From contig JBAZUC010000017.1 of assembly GCA_041661585.1 (NCBI GenBank), positions 1 to 14,461 on the forward strand: 14,461 nucleotides of DNA, given 5' to 3'. This DNA is from JAPLXD01 sp041661585. Its GTDB lineage: Bacteria > Patescibacteriota > Minisyncoccia > Moranbacterales > UBA11712. The notes below the pieces were generated by a model. The model was not told where the DNA came from. It saw only the letters and a list, made by a program, of their open reading frames with translations, and searched no databases. The position numbers and the translations under genes were made by a program. Shown piece after piece: positions 6,049-12,901 of this stretch (positions are counted from its first letter, which is position 1; every line of letters starts with the position of its first letter).

Positions 6049-7215
6049 TTATTTCAAGCCAATATATTTTATCCCTTCGACTTTATCTTTGTTCAAACCT
6101 TCAAAAACCTTTTTGATATCTTCTTTGAAAATTTCTCTTCCGCCGAGGCCATAAATGCAGGATTGTACGGTATATTTTTTCCCCGGAATTGTGGACATAA
6201 TTTGAATCACTTCACTGCAAAGCGGCGCATTGGACCCGAATGAAACTGTCCGGTCAAAAACGGCGATCTTCGACGCGTTTTGGAGCGCTTGGGCGATCCG
6301 GTCATATGGAAACGGGCGGAACAATTTGATCTTCAAAAGTCCCACCTTCTCGCCTTTTTCGCGAAGTTCATCGACTGCGACTTTGGCCGTTCCAGCAGTT
6401 GACCCAGCCACTACGATCACTCGTTCCGCGTCTTCAAGCTTATAGCTTTCAAAAACATCATAAAATCTTGCGCTGATTTTCCCATATTCCTCAAGTATTC
6501 CCCCGATTTCACCAATCACTCCGTCCATCGCCTCAATTTGCGCTCTTTTGAATTCAAAATATGAATTGGGAAGCGAAACCGGCCCGAAAGTTTTTGGTTC
6601 GTCAAAATTGAGCAGAAAATTTTTCGGAGCATAATCACCGACAAAATTTTTCGCGATTGAATCCTCCAAAATTTCCAAATTTTCCACGCTATGCGAGGTC
6701 TGAAAACCATCCATGATGACCATCGCCGGCAACCGCACTTTTTCGGCCAGTTTCAAAGCAATCAGAGTATTGTCATAGACTTCCTGGGAGTTTTCCGAAA
6801 ATATCTGGATCCAGCCCGAATCCCGCACAAACATCACGTCTTGATGGTCACCGTGAATGTTGATCGGAGCCGAAATCGCTCGCGCACTCACCAGCATCAA
6901 AATCGGCAGCCGCATTCCCGATGCAATCGGCAAAACTTCCGCCATCAGCAAAATTCCCTGCGAGCTTGACGCGGTCATCGCCCTTGCTCCGGCCGCGCTC
7001 GCGCCCACCGTAGCGCTCATCGCGCTGTGTTCCGACTCAACTTGGATCATTTCTGTCTCCGCTTCACCATCCGCCACCATTTTTGCGTAGGTCTCAATGA
7101 TCGTAGTTTGCGGCGTGATCGGATAGACCGGTATCACATCCGGGTTGATCTGCTTCAAAGCCTCCGCTGCTGCGGCTCCACCTGTCAGGGCCAGATTTTT
7201 CTTTTTTTCTGTCAT
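6049..7215 (-). CDS. porA: Pyruvate:ferredoxin oxidoreductase, alpha subunit
   Basis: This 388-residue subunit carries the pyrimidine-binding half of the thiamine site. It has the family signature YPITPQTTIIE (about 31-41), ESEHSAMSA (about 60-68), TASSSQG before LLMAE, and the INIHGDHQD stretch. The DRTVSFG and YGLGGR motifs lie in the C-terminal third. From memory the overall pattern closely follows Thermotoga PorA. The ATG at 7215 is four bases after the porD stop codon, so the two are translated from the same transcript. Together with porB, porD and porG it forms the cytoplasmic, oxygen-sensitive complex that makes acetyl-CoA from pyruvate and CoA. The exact 2-oxoacid is inferred from family resemblance. 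Confidence 0.93.
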   Translation of the reverse strand: MTEKKKNLALTGGAAAAEALKQINPDVIPVYPITPQTTIIETYAKMVADGEAETEMIQVESEHSAMSATVGASAAGARAMTASSSQGILLMAEVLPIASGMRLPILMLVSARAISAPINIHGDHQDVMFVRDSGWIQIFSENSQEVYDNTLIALKLAEKVRLPAMVIMDGFQTSHSVENLEILEDSIAKNFVGDYAPKNFLLNFDEPKTFGPVSLPNSYFEFKRAQIEAMDGVIGEIGGILEEYGKISARFYDVFESYKLEDAERVIVVAGSTAGTAKVAVDELREKGEKVGLLKIKLFRPFPYDRIAQALQNASKIAVFDRTVSFGSNAPLCSEVIQIMSTIPGKKYTVQSCIYGLGGREIFKEDIKKVFEGLNKDKVEGIKYIGLK

Positions 7216-7219
7216 TATT

Positions 7220-7489
7220 TTAATTTTTTCCCATAGTTATCGCTTTTTGCGGGCAAACCGTCGCACAAACTCCGCAACCTTTGCAAATGTCGAAATCTAT
7301 ATCAGCTTTTCGTTCGCTGTCGTAGTCAATGCACGCCTCCGGACAAGGCTCAAAACACAGCCCGCAGCCAATGCAGGTTTTTTTGTCCACCATCGGCTTC
7401 ATATACCGCCAATCGCCGGTTTTTGGTGATTTCTTTGTATCGTGCAAAATCACCGCACCCTCTTCAATTTCTTTCCAAGCTTCTGTCAT
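7220..7489 (-). CDS. porD: Pyruvate:ferredoxin oxidoreductase, delta subunit (2x[4Fe-4S])
   Basis: This 89-residue subunit has two ferredoxin motifs: C39-x2-C42-x2-C45-x3-C49-P and C69-x2-C72-x2-C75-x3-C79-P. These bind the two [4Fe-4S] clusters that carry electrons from the thiamine site outward. The N-terminal W-K-E-I-E-E-G-A and K-T-G-D-W-R segments, which precede the first motif, are typical of PorD rather than of a free ferredoxin. The ATG at 7489 is nine bases after the porG stop codon. A 7-bp tandem repeat (7496-7509) spans the porG stop and the approach to this start. No Shine-Dalgarno sequence is seen, so translation may be coupled to porG. Confidence 0.93.
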   Translation of the reverse strand: MTEAWKEIEEGAVILHDTKKSPKTGDWRYMKPMVDKKTCIGCGLCFEPCPEACIDYDSERKADIDFDICKGCGVCATVCPQKAITMGKN

Positions 7490-7495
7490 AAAAAA

Positions 7496-7509
7496 ATACT
7501 AAATACTAT
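7496..7509. repeat. Two 7-bp repeat units overlapping the end of porG
   Basis: ATACTAA and ATACTAT sit at the porG/porD junction and contain the porG TAG stop. They match the units at 3081-3094. With two units, chance cannot be excluded. Confidence 0.45.
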
Positions 7510-8068
7510 CATATGCTTTTTCGATCGCCTGAATATTCTTCTCTGTTTTTTCTTGCCCGATTTTTTCCAGATATTTCTCCCGAAAAACTTCGATCACACT
7601 CTCGAGCTTCACGACTTCCGTGATCTTCACCAACTTTCCCAAAATCGCCGTGTTTGGCCGCGGCTCGCCGATCACTTCCATCGACAATCCCGTCGCGTCG
7701 ATCGGGAAAATATTTCCAGCATATCCCGTTTTTTGCGAAATCGTTTCCCTGTCTTTCGTCGAATTCACGATCAAATTTTCATTTTCATCAAGGTTTTTGG
7801 AAACGTCCACGATCCCCAAAAGCGTTTCGTCCATCATGATCACCGCGTCCGGGTCAACAACCGGCTCATGCGTCAAAATCGGCTCATCTGATATGCGAAC
7901 AAATGTTTTCATCGGCGCGCCCGTCCGCTCCGGCCCAAAATCAGGAAAAGCCTGCACGAACTTCCCTTCTGCGAGCGCTGCCTGCGCCAAAAGTTCGGCG
8001 GCCGTCTTCGCTCCTTGCCCCCCCCGCGCGTGAAAAATAATTTCGAAAATTTTCTTGTCGAGTTTCAT
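7499..8068 (-). CDS. porG: Pyruvate:ferredoxin oxidoreductase, gamma subunit
   Basis: This 189-residue subunit belongs to the pyruvate/ketoisovalerate oxidoreductase gamma family. It shows HARGGQGAKTAAELLA (13-28) near the N-terminus, FGPERTGAPM (44-53), and IDATGLSMEV with PRPNTAILG further on. I place the start at ATG 8068 (MKLDKKIFEI), because homologues begin only a few residues before the GGQG motif. The frame is also open to an ATG at 8137. That longer form adds 23 residues encoded almost wholly by the palindromic element at 8067-8133. The promoter -10 box ends only eight bases before ATG 8137, so a near-leaderless long form is possible. It is the first gene of the por operon (G-D-A-B). 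Neither start has a Shine-Dalgarno sequence. Confidence 0.92.
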   Translation of the reverse strand: MKLDKKIFEIIFHARGGQGAKTAAELLAQAALAEGKFVQAFPDFGPERTGAPMKTFVRISDEPILTHEPVVDPDAVIMMDETLLGIVDVSKNLDENENLIVNSTKDRETISQKTGYAGNIFPIDATGLSMEVIGEPRPNTAILGKLVKITEVVKLESVIEVFREKYLEKIGQEKTEKNIQAIEKAYDSI

Positions 8069-8133
8069 CCCGTTAGAAATATTCTTAATTTGCATCCCGT
8101 CAAAATTATCAACTAGTAAATTTCTAACGGGAT
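8067..8133. repeat. Palindromic element (CCCGTTAGAAA family) at the 5' end of porG
   Basis: ATCCCGTTAGAAAT (8067-8080) and ATTTCTAACGGGAT (8120-8133) form a perfect 14-bp inverted repeat around 39 bases. A degenerate third arm, ATCCCGTCAAAATT, begins near 8093. The element sits between the por promoter and the canonical porG start. In the porG frame it reads NPVRN at one end and ISNG at the other, the same peptides in the same frame as the elements in the ATPase gene. In RNA it could fold into a 14-bp hairpin that ends at the start codon. Confidence 0.85.
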
Positions 8134-8145
8134 TCATACAAAAAT

Positions 8146-8154
8146 ATTATATCA
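8146..8154 (-). promoter_or_regulatory. Extended -10 promoter of the por operon
   Basis: TGATATAAT on the minus strand is an extended -10 box (TGn plus a perfect TATAAT at 8151-8146). No good -35 box is visible in the T-rich upstream sequence, as is usual for extended -10 promoters. The start point would be near 8139, two bases before ATG 8137. It follows the dsbA-like terminator directly. Confidence 0.65.
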
Positions 8155-8173
8155 CAAAAACAAAAATGCAAAA

Positions 8174-8201
8174 AGAAATCGAGCCTTTCGACCCGATTTC
8201 T
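8174..8201 (-). terminator. Strong Rho-independent terminator with a GAAA tetraloop
   Basis: On the minus strand a 12-bp stem (AGAAATCGGGTC with GGCTCGATTTCT, two G-U pairs) closes on a GAAA loop. It is followed by TTTT, then GCATTTTTG. It ends the thioredoxin-domain gene transcript and insulates the por operon. Confidence 0.85.
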
Positions 8202-8204
8202 ATT

Positions 8205-8230
8205 CTAAATACTATACAAGATACTCTATA
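8205..8230. repeat. Degenerate copy of the 7-bp repeat after the thioredoxin-domain gene
   Basis: ATACTAT and ATACTCT units lie between the stop codon of the 8237-9325 gene and its terminator hairpin, the same placement as the array after htrA. The units are imperfect. Confidence 0.4.
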
Positions 8231-8236
8231 TTTACT

Positions 8237-9325
8237 TTATTGCGCCAATTGCGCGTCGATCGCCATCTTGATCTGTTCATACGGCACCATACCGCCGAAG
8301 AATTTGTCGTTCACGAAAAATGCCGGCGTGCCGGAAATTCCAAAATCCTGCGCCATTTTGTTGTCGGCATCGATCTTGTTTTGAAATTTCTTCGAGGTCA
8401 CGCACTGATTGAACTGGGCCGTATTCACGCCGATCGCGCTGGCGTAAGGCGCCGCGTTGAAAGCCGCCGCCGCGCTCCATGTTTTTTGATCGCCATAGAG
8501 TTTGTCCGCCATTTGCCAGAATTTCCCCTGCTCATTGGCGCATTCAGCCGCCATCGCTGCAGCTACCGCTTTGTCATGAATAGACAGCGGGACTTCTTTG
8601 AAGACAAACAATACTTGGTCCTTATAATCAGCCATTGCTTTCTTGACGCCTTGTTCATAGAAAGATTTGCAATACGGACATTGGAAATCGCTGAAAATGA
8701 TCATCTTCGCCTTTGCGTCCGCAGGTCCCACTTGCGCGTCATCAGCGCTCACTTGCGGCAACGTCAGGAATTTTCCCGGCTGAATTCCGATCTGTGCCGT
8801 ATCGATCATATAATTGTTATCTTGTTTTTGGAAAATATCCTGCGCTTGGGTATATATGTCCGTTTTCGTCACGCTCTCATCAAATACAAAAGCGGGAAGG
8901 CTCTTGATCTTCATTTGATCGATCAAAGCTTTTCCATCCACGCTGTCAAACTGCACTTCTTTGACAAGCAGCGTCGGCATCACTCTTTTCATCATCTTGA
9001 CCGCGTCCGTCACATCACATTCCTTGCAATTTGAGTCATTCACGACCTGAACGGTGACAACCGGCTCATTGTAGGCAACCCACGTCCGGTTTTCAAACGG
9101 GATCACATCCAGCTGGCGCATCGCCCGCGGAGATATTCCCTGCCGGCTTACAAACTGCGCCACATCCACAAAAACGCTTCCTACTAAGAGACCGGCCAAG
9201 AGGATGATGATTGAGAGATAGTTTTTGGCCCGCTTTTTGAGATCAGCTGGCTTACTCTCCTCGCTTTTTGTTTCTTCTTTTTCTTCTTCCATTTTCCCCT
9301 CCTCGTTTTTAATTTCTTCGGACAT
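8237..9325 (-). CDS. Membrane-anchored DsbA-family protein with two thioredoxin-type domains
   Basis: This 362-residue protein probably forms or isomerises disulfides outside the cytoplasmic membrane. A very acidic cytoplasmic N-terminus (1-28) and basic residues (KKRAK) precede one membrane helix (about 37-58). A first thioredoxin-like domain (about 85-165) has NCKEC (C100, C103) and a probable cis-Pro, P144 in SLPAFVF. A second, DsbA-type domain (about 195-362) has the active site CPYC (216-219) after FSDFQ, and the cis-Pro P334 in SGTPAFF. It matches the DsbA/Thioredoxin_4 family common in Patescibacteria. The additional CxxC domain is less usual and may pass electrons to the second site. 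It starts at ATG 9325, 32 bases after the upstream small membrane protein. A TATAAT at 9354-9349 could provide an extra promoter. A strong terminator follows. Confidence 0.93.
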   Translation of the reverse strand: MSEEIKNEEGKMEEEKEETKSEESKPADLKKRAKNYLSIIILLAGLLVGSVFVDVAQFVSRQGISPRAMRQLDVIPFENRTWVAYNEPVVTVQVVNDSNCKECDVTDAVKMMKRVMPTLLVKEVQFDSVDGKALIDQMKIKSLPAFVFDESVTKTDIYTQAQDIFQKQDNNYMIDTAQIGIQPGKFLTLPQVSADDAQVGPADAKAKMIIFSDFQCPYCKSFYEQGVKKAMADYKDQVLFVFKEVPLSIHDKAVAAAMAAECANEQGKFWQMADKLYGDQKTWSAAAAFNAAPYASAIGVNTAQFNQCVTSKKFQNKIDADNKMAQDFGISGTPAFFVNDKFFGGMVPYEQIKMAIDAQLAQ

Positions 9326-9357
9326 AGTTTATTCGGTTTTAATTAGAGATTATAAGC

Positions 9358-9651
9358 TTATTGCTGAGGCTGACTTTGCGAATTGTCTGGCGCAGGCTGT
9401 GGATTTGGTTGGCTGGTATCTTGATCAGCACCTGCTGCGGCCGGATTTTGATTTTGATCTTGCGGTTGAGCAGCTGGAACCGCCGGCGCCATCAAATTGA
9501 TATCTTGCTTGTATTTTGGCACCAGATAGTCATTAAATCCGATCGTGATCCTTTTTTGCGCTTCAGATTTGAGCGCCACTCCCACCAAAAAGCCGAGAAT
9601 GAAAATGAGAAGAAAATTGACTCCTTTTTCGGTTATTTTGAATTTTTGCAT
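9358..9651 (-). CDS. Small single-helix membrane protein with a Gln/Pro/Asn-rich tail
   Basis: The 97-residue product is not a family I recognise. A short basic N-terminus (MQKFKITEKG) is followed by one hydrophobic helix (about 11-27). A linker (about 30-50, with FNDYLVPKY) follows, then a low-complexity Gln/Pro/Asn/Ala-rich tail to the end with no charged or catalytic motif. The orientation rule suggests the tail is outside. It is probably co-transcribed with the two-domain thioredoxin protein 32 bases downstream, so a scaffold or partner role at the cell surface is possible but unproven. The ATG at 9651 has a promoter-like pair upstream (9714-9686) and a closer TAAAAT (9665-9660) eight bases before the ATG. 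Confidence 0.8.
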   Translation of the reverse strand: MQKFKITEKGVNFLLIFILGFLVGVALKSEAQKRITIGFNDYLVPKYKQDINLMAPAVPAAQPQDQNQNPAAAGADQDTSQPNPQPAPDNSQSQPQQ

Positions 9652-9685
9652 TTGTTGGTATTTTAGCGAATTATTGAGTTTTCAA

Positions 9686-9714
9686 AGTCTAGCAAATAGT
9701 ATCGCATTGCGCAA
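9686..9714 (-). promoter_or_regulatory. Probable promoter for the small membrane protein and thioredoxin-domain gene
   Basis: On the minus strand TTGCGC (9714-9709) and TAGACT (9691-9686) are 17 bases apart, with TGC directly before the -10 box (extended -10). Both boxes are imperfect. The leader would be about 28 bases. Confidence 0.45.
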
Positions 9715-9722
9715 GTTTTCAT

Positions 9723-9781
9723 AATTGCGAGTAAACCCTGCAAATGAGAACTTGTTTTCATTTGAGGTGAGCGACGCAATT
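9723..9781. other. Structured intergenic element with nested inverted repeats
   Basis: AATTGCG (9723-9729) and CGCAATT (9775-9781) are perfect outer arms. Inside, CAAATGAGAA and TTTTCATTTG (9741-9750, 9755-9764) pair around CTTG over 10 bp, extended by CCT/AGG past one bulged base. The fold is best on the plus strand (a G-U pair there is an A-C mismatch on the minus). No gene fits here. It could be a mobile palindrome or a structured RNA. It lies in the 149-base gap between the DUF192 gene and the small membrane protein. Confidence 0.55.
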
Positions 9782-9783
9782 TC

Positions 9784-9802
9784 AAGCGCCGCAAAGGCGC
9801 TT
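9784..9802. terminator. GC-rich hairpin at the stop codon of the DUF192 gene
   Basis: AAGCGCC and GGCGCTT form a perfect 7-bp stem around a 5-base loop and overlap the DUF192 stop codon. On the minus strand no T-run follows (TGAAATTG), so as a terminator it is atypical. On the plus strand ATATTTT follows. Confidence 0.45.
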
Positions 9803-10256
9803 ATATTTTCACTTCATCATTCACCGTTACCTTGTTTTGATCGCAAAAACCTTCCGGAACTTCAAGGACATATCCCGCGTCTCCGGGAGAAGAAAAAGTT
9901 CGCGGATCATTGGAAGAAATATTCTTTTCGCATCCAATTACCCGATTGTTTTCGATCCAAATGATATCAATCGCGAACCGCATTTCTTTCATCCAAAAAT
10001 GCTGAGTGCTATCCTTGGGCATTTGAAAAAACATTCCTCGTCCGCTGGAAAGACTGGGCCTTCCGCCCAAACCAAGCTCTATTTTTGTCTTTGATTTCAC
10101 CAATTCAGCCTTGACCAGCACGTCGCGGATATATATGCGCTTGATCACATTTCCTTGTACAGAAAAAACTTCGCTGAAAATATAATTCGCAAGGATGCCA
10201 ATGATCGCAACTGCGACTACGCCGACAAGTATTTTGATTTTCGTTTTATTTTGCAT
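9801..10256 (-). CDS. Membrane-anchored DUF192 protein
   Basis: The 151-residue protein has an N-terminal membrane helix (about 8-26) and a DUF192 domain outside the membrane. The signature is clear: ELGLGGRPSLSSGRGMFF (60-77), FWMKEMRFAIDIIWI (87-101) and YVLEVPEGF (129-137). The domain is widespread, but its biochemical role is not established. I chose ATG 10256. A TTG at 10268 in the same frame lies exactly six bases after a TATAAT (10280-10275), so a leaderless TTG start is an alternative. The start overlaps the end of the glycosyl-phosphate transferase gene by 40 bases, with the helix coded inside the overlap. Family assignment is firm. Function is open. Confidence 0.9.
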   Translation of the reverse strand: MQNKTKIKILVGVVAVAIIGILANYIFSEVFSVQGNVIKRIYIRDVLVKAELVKSKTKIELGLGGRPSLSSGRGMFFQMPKDSTQHFWMKEMRFAIDIIWIENNRVIGCEKNISSNDPRTFSSPGDAGYVLEVPEGFCDQNKVTVNDEVKI

Positions 10257-11182
10257 GGTATGATCCAAAAATATATTATACCGACTATTCCCATCATAAT
10301 CAATTTTCCCATTCCGTTCAAATTGAGCGCCAGCGCTCCGATCAATATACTTGCGAAAAAATAGAGGAAAAATATTTTTCGCTCGGAAAAACCGGCATCA
10401 AGAAGCAAATAATGCAGATGCCGGTGGTCTTTTTGAAAAACAGATTGGCCGGCTCCGTATCTTTCCCAGACGACGCGGAGCAAATCCAAAATCGGGATCA
10501 AAACTGCCATCATTACTGTCGCGATTTTGGCTCCGGCGAATATTGAAAGGCTGGCCAAGAGAAAACCGAAAAACCAAGCTCCGCTCGTCCCGGCTAAAAT
10601 TTTTGATGGATTGAAGTTGAAAACCAGGAATCCAAGCACTGCTCCGCCCGCGATAGCGCAAAGTATCGCCACCGCCGGCTGGTTGACTTCGGGTTTGAAG
10701 CTCAAAATGCCGATCGTCCCGAGCGACGCCAGCGTCACTCCGCTAGCCAATCCGTCCGTCCCGTCAAGCCAATTGAGCGAATTCAGGAAGATCAGAAAGT
10801 ATAGACTATAGAAAAAATAATATATCGTTGGATCATTGAGACTGATGACTCCGCCAAGCGGATTGGCGATGAAACCGCTTCGGACACCAAGACTGATTGC
10901 GACAGTTGCAACGATAACCTGAAACAATAGCTGCCGCTTCCAATTCAAATTTTTCAAATCATCCCAAAGGCCAAAAAATAAAATTAGCACTCCTCCGGCA
11001 AGAATCCCCGCAATAGGCTTGGTGATGACAAGATTTCGATCGAGTAAAACCGTCAAAACAAAAACCGCGATCACCACTACTCCACCAAGCCGTTTTTTAT
11101 TATTTATTCTCACCCGCAACAAAACCCAAATCGCGATGACCGAAAGTAGAAAAGAAAATATAAATGGGGAAAAAAATTTCAC
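10217..11182 (-). CDS. Divergent WecA/TagO/MraY-family glycosyl-1-phosphate transferase
   Basis: This 321-residue, roughly ten-helix membrane protein should transfer a sugar-1-phosphate from a UDP-sugar to undecaprenyl phosphate, the first step of a surface glycan. Diagnostic motifs are GLWDDLKN (71-78, the DD pair), NWLDGTDGLASG (137-148) and the cytoplasmic HRHLHY (253-258). Two usual features are missing. The loop that normally reads (F/M)GD-x-GS is AGTSGA (197-202), with Thr199 in place of the metal-site Asp. The N-terminal D-x-P-x-x-R-K-x-H segment before the Gly-Gly is also reduced to RVRINNKKRLGG. The start is GTG at 11182, 18 bases after the glycosyltransferase stop, and no Shine-Dalgarno sequence is seen. 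The family is clear. Sugar specificity, and full activity given the substitutions, are not. Confidence 0.9.
   Translation of the reverse strand: MKFFSPFIFSFLLSVIAIWVLLRVRINNKKRLGGVVVIAVFVLTVLLDRNLVITKPIAGILAGGVLILFFGLWDDLKNLNWKRQLLFQVIVATVAISLGVRSGFIANPLGGVISLNDPTIYYFFYSLYFLIFLNSLNWLDGTDGLASGVTLASLGTIGILSFKPEVNQPAVAILCAIAGGAVLGFLVFNFNPSKILAGTSGAWFFGFLLASLSIFAGAKIATVMMAVLIPILDLLRVVWERYGAGQSVFQKDHRHLHYLLLDAGFSERKIFFLYFFASILIGALALNLNGMGKLIMMGIVGIIYFWIIPCKIKRKSKYLSA
10275..10280 (-). promoter_or_regulatory. -10 box before the DUF192 gene, inside the transferase gene
   Basis: TATAAT on the minus strand lies six bases before the TTG at 10268 and 18 bases before ATG 10256. It is inside the 3' part of the overlapping transferase gene. 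No -35 box is apparent. It could give the DUF192 gene its own transcript. Confidence 0.4.
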
Positions 11183-11200
11183 AACTTTATTTCTAAGATA

Positions 11201-12865
11201 CTAATCCTTTTTCCTCACTTTTTCCGTTACCCAGAATTCGCCGAAGTATTTGCCAAAGAGAATTCGGGTTTGGGAGTCGATGGCCGGCATGGCTCCAAGA
11301 AACGGCGCTGTGATCGGAACAAGAAACCACTGAAGAAACATATAGATATATCTTTTGCGCGTATATCTCTTCGGCCGGGGCGGAAGGAGCATCAAACTCA
11401 AAAACATCGAGACCACCAAGCCGATGAGCGCGGCGTTCATCAAATAGCGTGTCATATACGGCAAGTTGTGGGCAAGAACCGACTCGTTGAATTTGGGTCC
11501 ACCGATCATGACCGGCAGCCATCCGAGAAGCACGATGACGAAAGCGTTTGTTGCCCATGACCAATGGCCTTCGAGCATCGTGAACAAGTGCTTCATTTTT
11601 TTTCCGAAAGGAATTTTCTTGTTCGCGAGAAAAGCCCGCGCGAGAAGTGGAAAATTTTCAATTCCGTACGCCCAGCGCCGCTTTTGCTTGTATTGGTTTT
11701 GGATCGTATGCCAATAGGTGTCCGCCAGCACCGCGTCGAGCGAAACAGGCAAATAGATCGGCTTCACTTTATAGTTCCCATTGAAATAGGCATAGCATTT
11801 CCAATAGATGATCGAGTCCTCCGAGATCACATTCACCGGCCAATAGTCGACATCAACGATCGTTTTGAAGGCTTCCGAGTGCGACGAAAAGGTCACCATA
11901 TGCTCCGGCCGCATCGCCTCAACCATATGCCAAAAAGAAGAACCTGTGACAATGATCCGCACAAACGCATTCGTGTCCCAGATATTATTGTGGTACATCG
12001 GCAACGGCTGATAGGCAAACTGCAATCGTTCCGGCTCGGTAATATATTTGAAGGTGAGCGCCGCGAAATATTCCGGATGGGCGCAAGTATCGCAGTCGAA
12101 ATTGGAGAGGATCACTCCCTCGAGAGGAATATTTTTCTCTTCGAGATACTTTTTCAAATATTTCGCGGCGTAGGTCGTATTCGAAGCCTTGGCTTTCATC
12201 TCGCCCGCTTCCACTTTGTGCACCGTCGCCAAAAAATCAAAGAATTTTCCCTCGAATTTTTTCTTGAGATAGTTGATCTTGCGGTTTCTTTTTTCTTCGT
12301 CTTCGCGCTCTTCCGTCGCAAGAAGAATGATGAATTGCTCATTGGGAAAACTCGAGTCCGCGACCGCCTGAATGGCCGGCTCAATGATTTCCGGATTTTC
12401 TCCCGCCGTCGGCAGCAAAATCACATGATATATATCTTTCCAATCCATGAACTTCTCCTTGTCTGGCGCAACGAATTTGACGTCTTTCGCAAGTTCTCCA
12501 AGCGCACGAATCTGCATTTTTGATTTCTTTTTGTTTTTCAGTCCGGCCATCCTTTCTTTCAATTCCGCTAAAAATTTTTCAGGATCTGATATACGCCGGC
12601 AAGCTTCCATCCAATCAATCAGCTTGTGCTTTTTCATTTTTCGAAAAGCCATTATTGAATAAGTGGAAATATAGATCGTTCGATAGAGCCAATATATGTC
12701 AAAAGCGATGATGAAGACCGCAATCCAAACCGGAACGAGAAAAGAAAAAACAAACATCCCCAAAAGCGTGAACCAGGTGATGATGCCGGGAATCACCTCA
12801 AAGAACCGTTGGAGTTTGCGTTGTTTCGGATCGTTAGTCCTAGGATCAGGATAAGCAAATTTCAT
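11201..12865 (-). CDS. Membrane-bound family 2 glycosyltransferase, processive (cellulose-synthase-like) type
   Basis: This 554-residue protein probably builds a surface polysaccharide at the membrane. Two N-terminal helices (about 25-62) come first. A cytoplasmic GT-A domain follows with NFDCDT (D257, D259 of the DxD motif), SEDS (E349, D350) and Q394-K-R-R397-W398, the QxxRW motif of processive enzymes. At least three or four C-terminal helices follow (about 437-455, 475-495, 508-528). A basic, coiled-coil-like stretch (about 75-130) separates the first helices from the catalytic domain. The ATG at 12865 is preceded by a leader with 8-bp tandem repeats and a TGATATAAT promoter. The WecA-like gene follows after 15 bases, so the two are one operon. 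The polymer is unknown. Confidence 0.92.
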   Translation of the reverse strand: MKFAYPDPRTNDPKQRKLQRFFEVIPGIITWFTLLGMFVFSFLVPVWIAVFIIAFDIYWLYRTIYISTYSIMAFRKMKKHKLIDWMEACRRISDPEKFLAELKERMAGLKNKKKSKMQIRALGELAKDVKFVAPDKEKFMDWKDIYHVILLPTAGENPEIIEPAIQAVADSSFPNEQFIILLATEEREDEEKRNRKINYLKKKFEGKFFDFLATVHKVEAGEMKAKASNTTYAAKYLKKYLEEKNIPLEGVILSNFDCDTCAHPEYFAALTFKYITEPERLQFAYQPLPMYHNNIWDTNAFVRIIVTGSSFWHMVEAMRPEHMVTFSSHSEAFKTIVDVDYWPVNVISEDSIIYWKCYAYFNGNYKVKPIYLPVSLDAVLADTYWHTIQNQYKQKRRWAYGIENFPLLARAFLANKKIPFGKKMKHLFTMLEGHWSWATNAFVIVLLGWLPVMIGGPKFNESVLAHNLPYMTRYLMNAALIGLVVSMFLSLMLLPPRPKRYTRKRYIYMFLQWFLVPITAPFLGAMPAIDSQTRILFGKYFGEFWVTEKVRKKD

Positions 12866-12901
12866 TTCAAGTAATAAAATTTTGAATTTCCAATTTTGAA
12901 A

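Noticed and set aside
11564..12523. A 319-codon plus-strand open frame opposite the glycosyltransferase gene
   Set aside because: It lies wholly within a gene with DxD, ED and QxxRW motifs. Its product is His/Arg/Ile-rich and has no recognisable domain.
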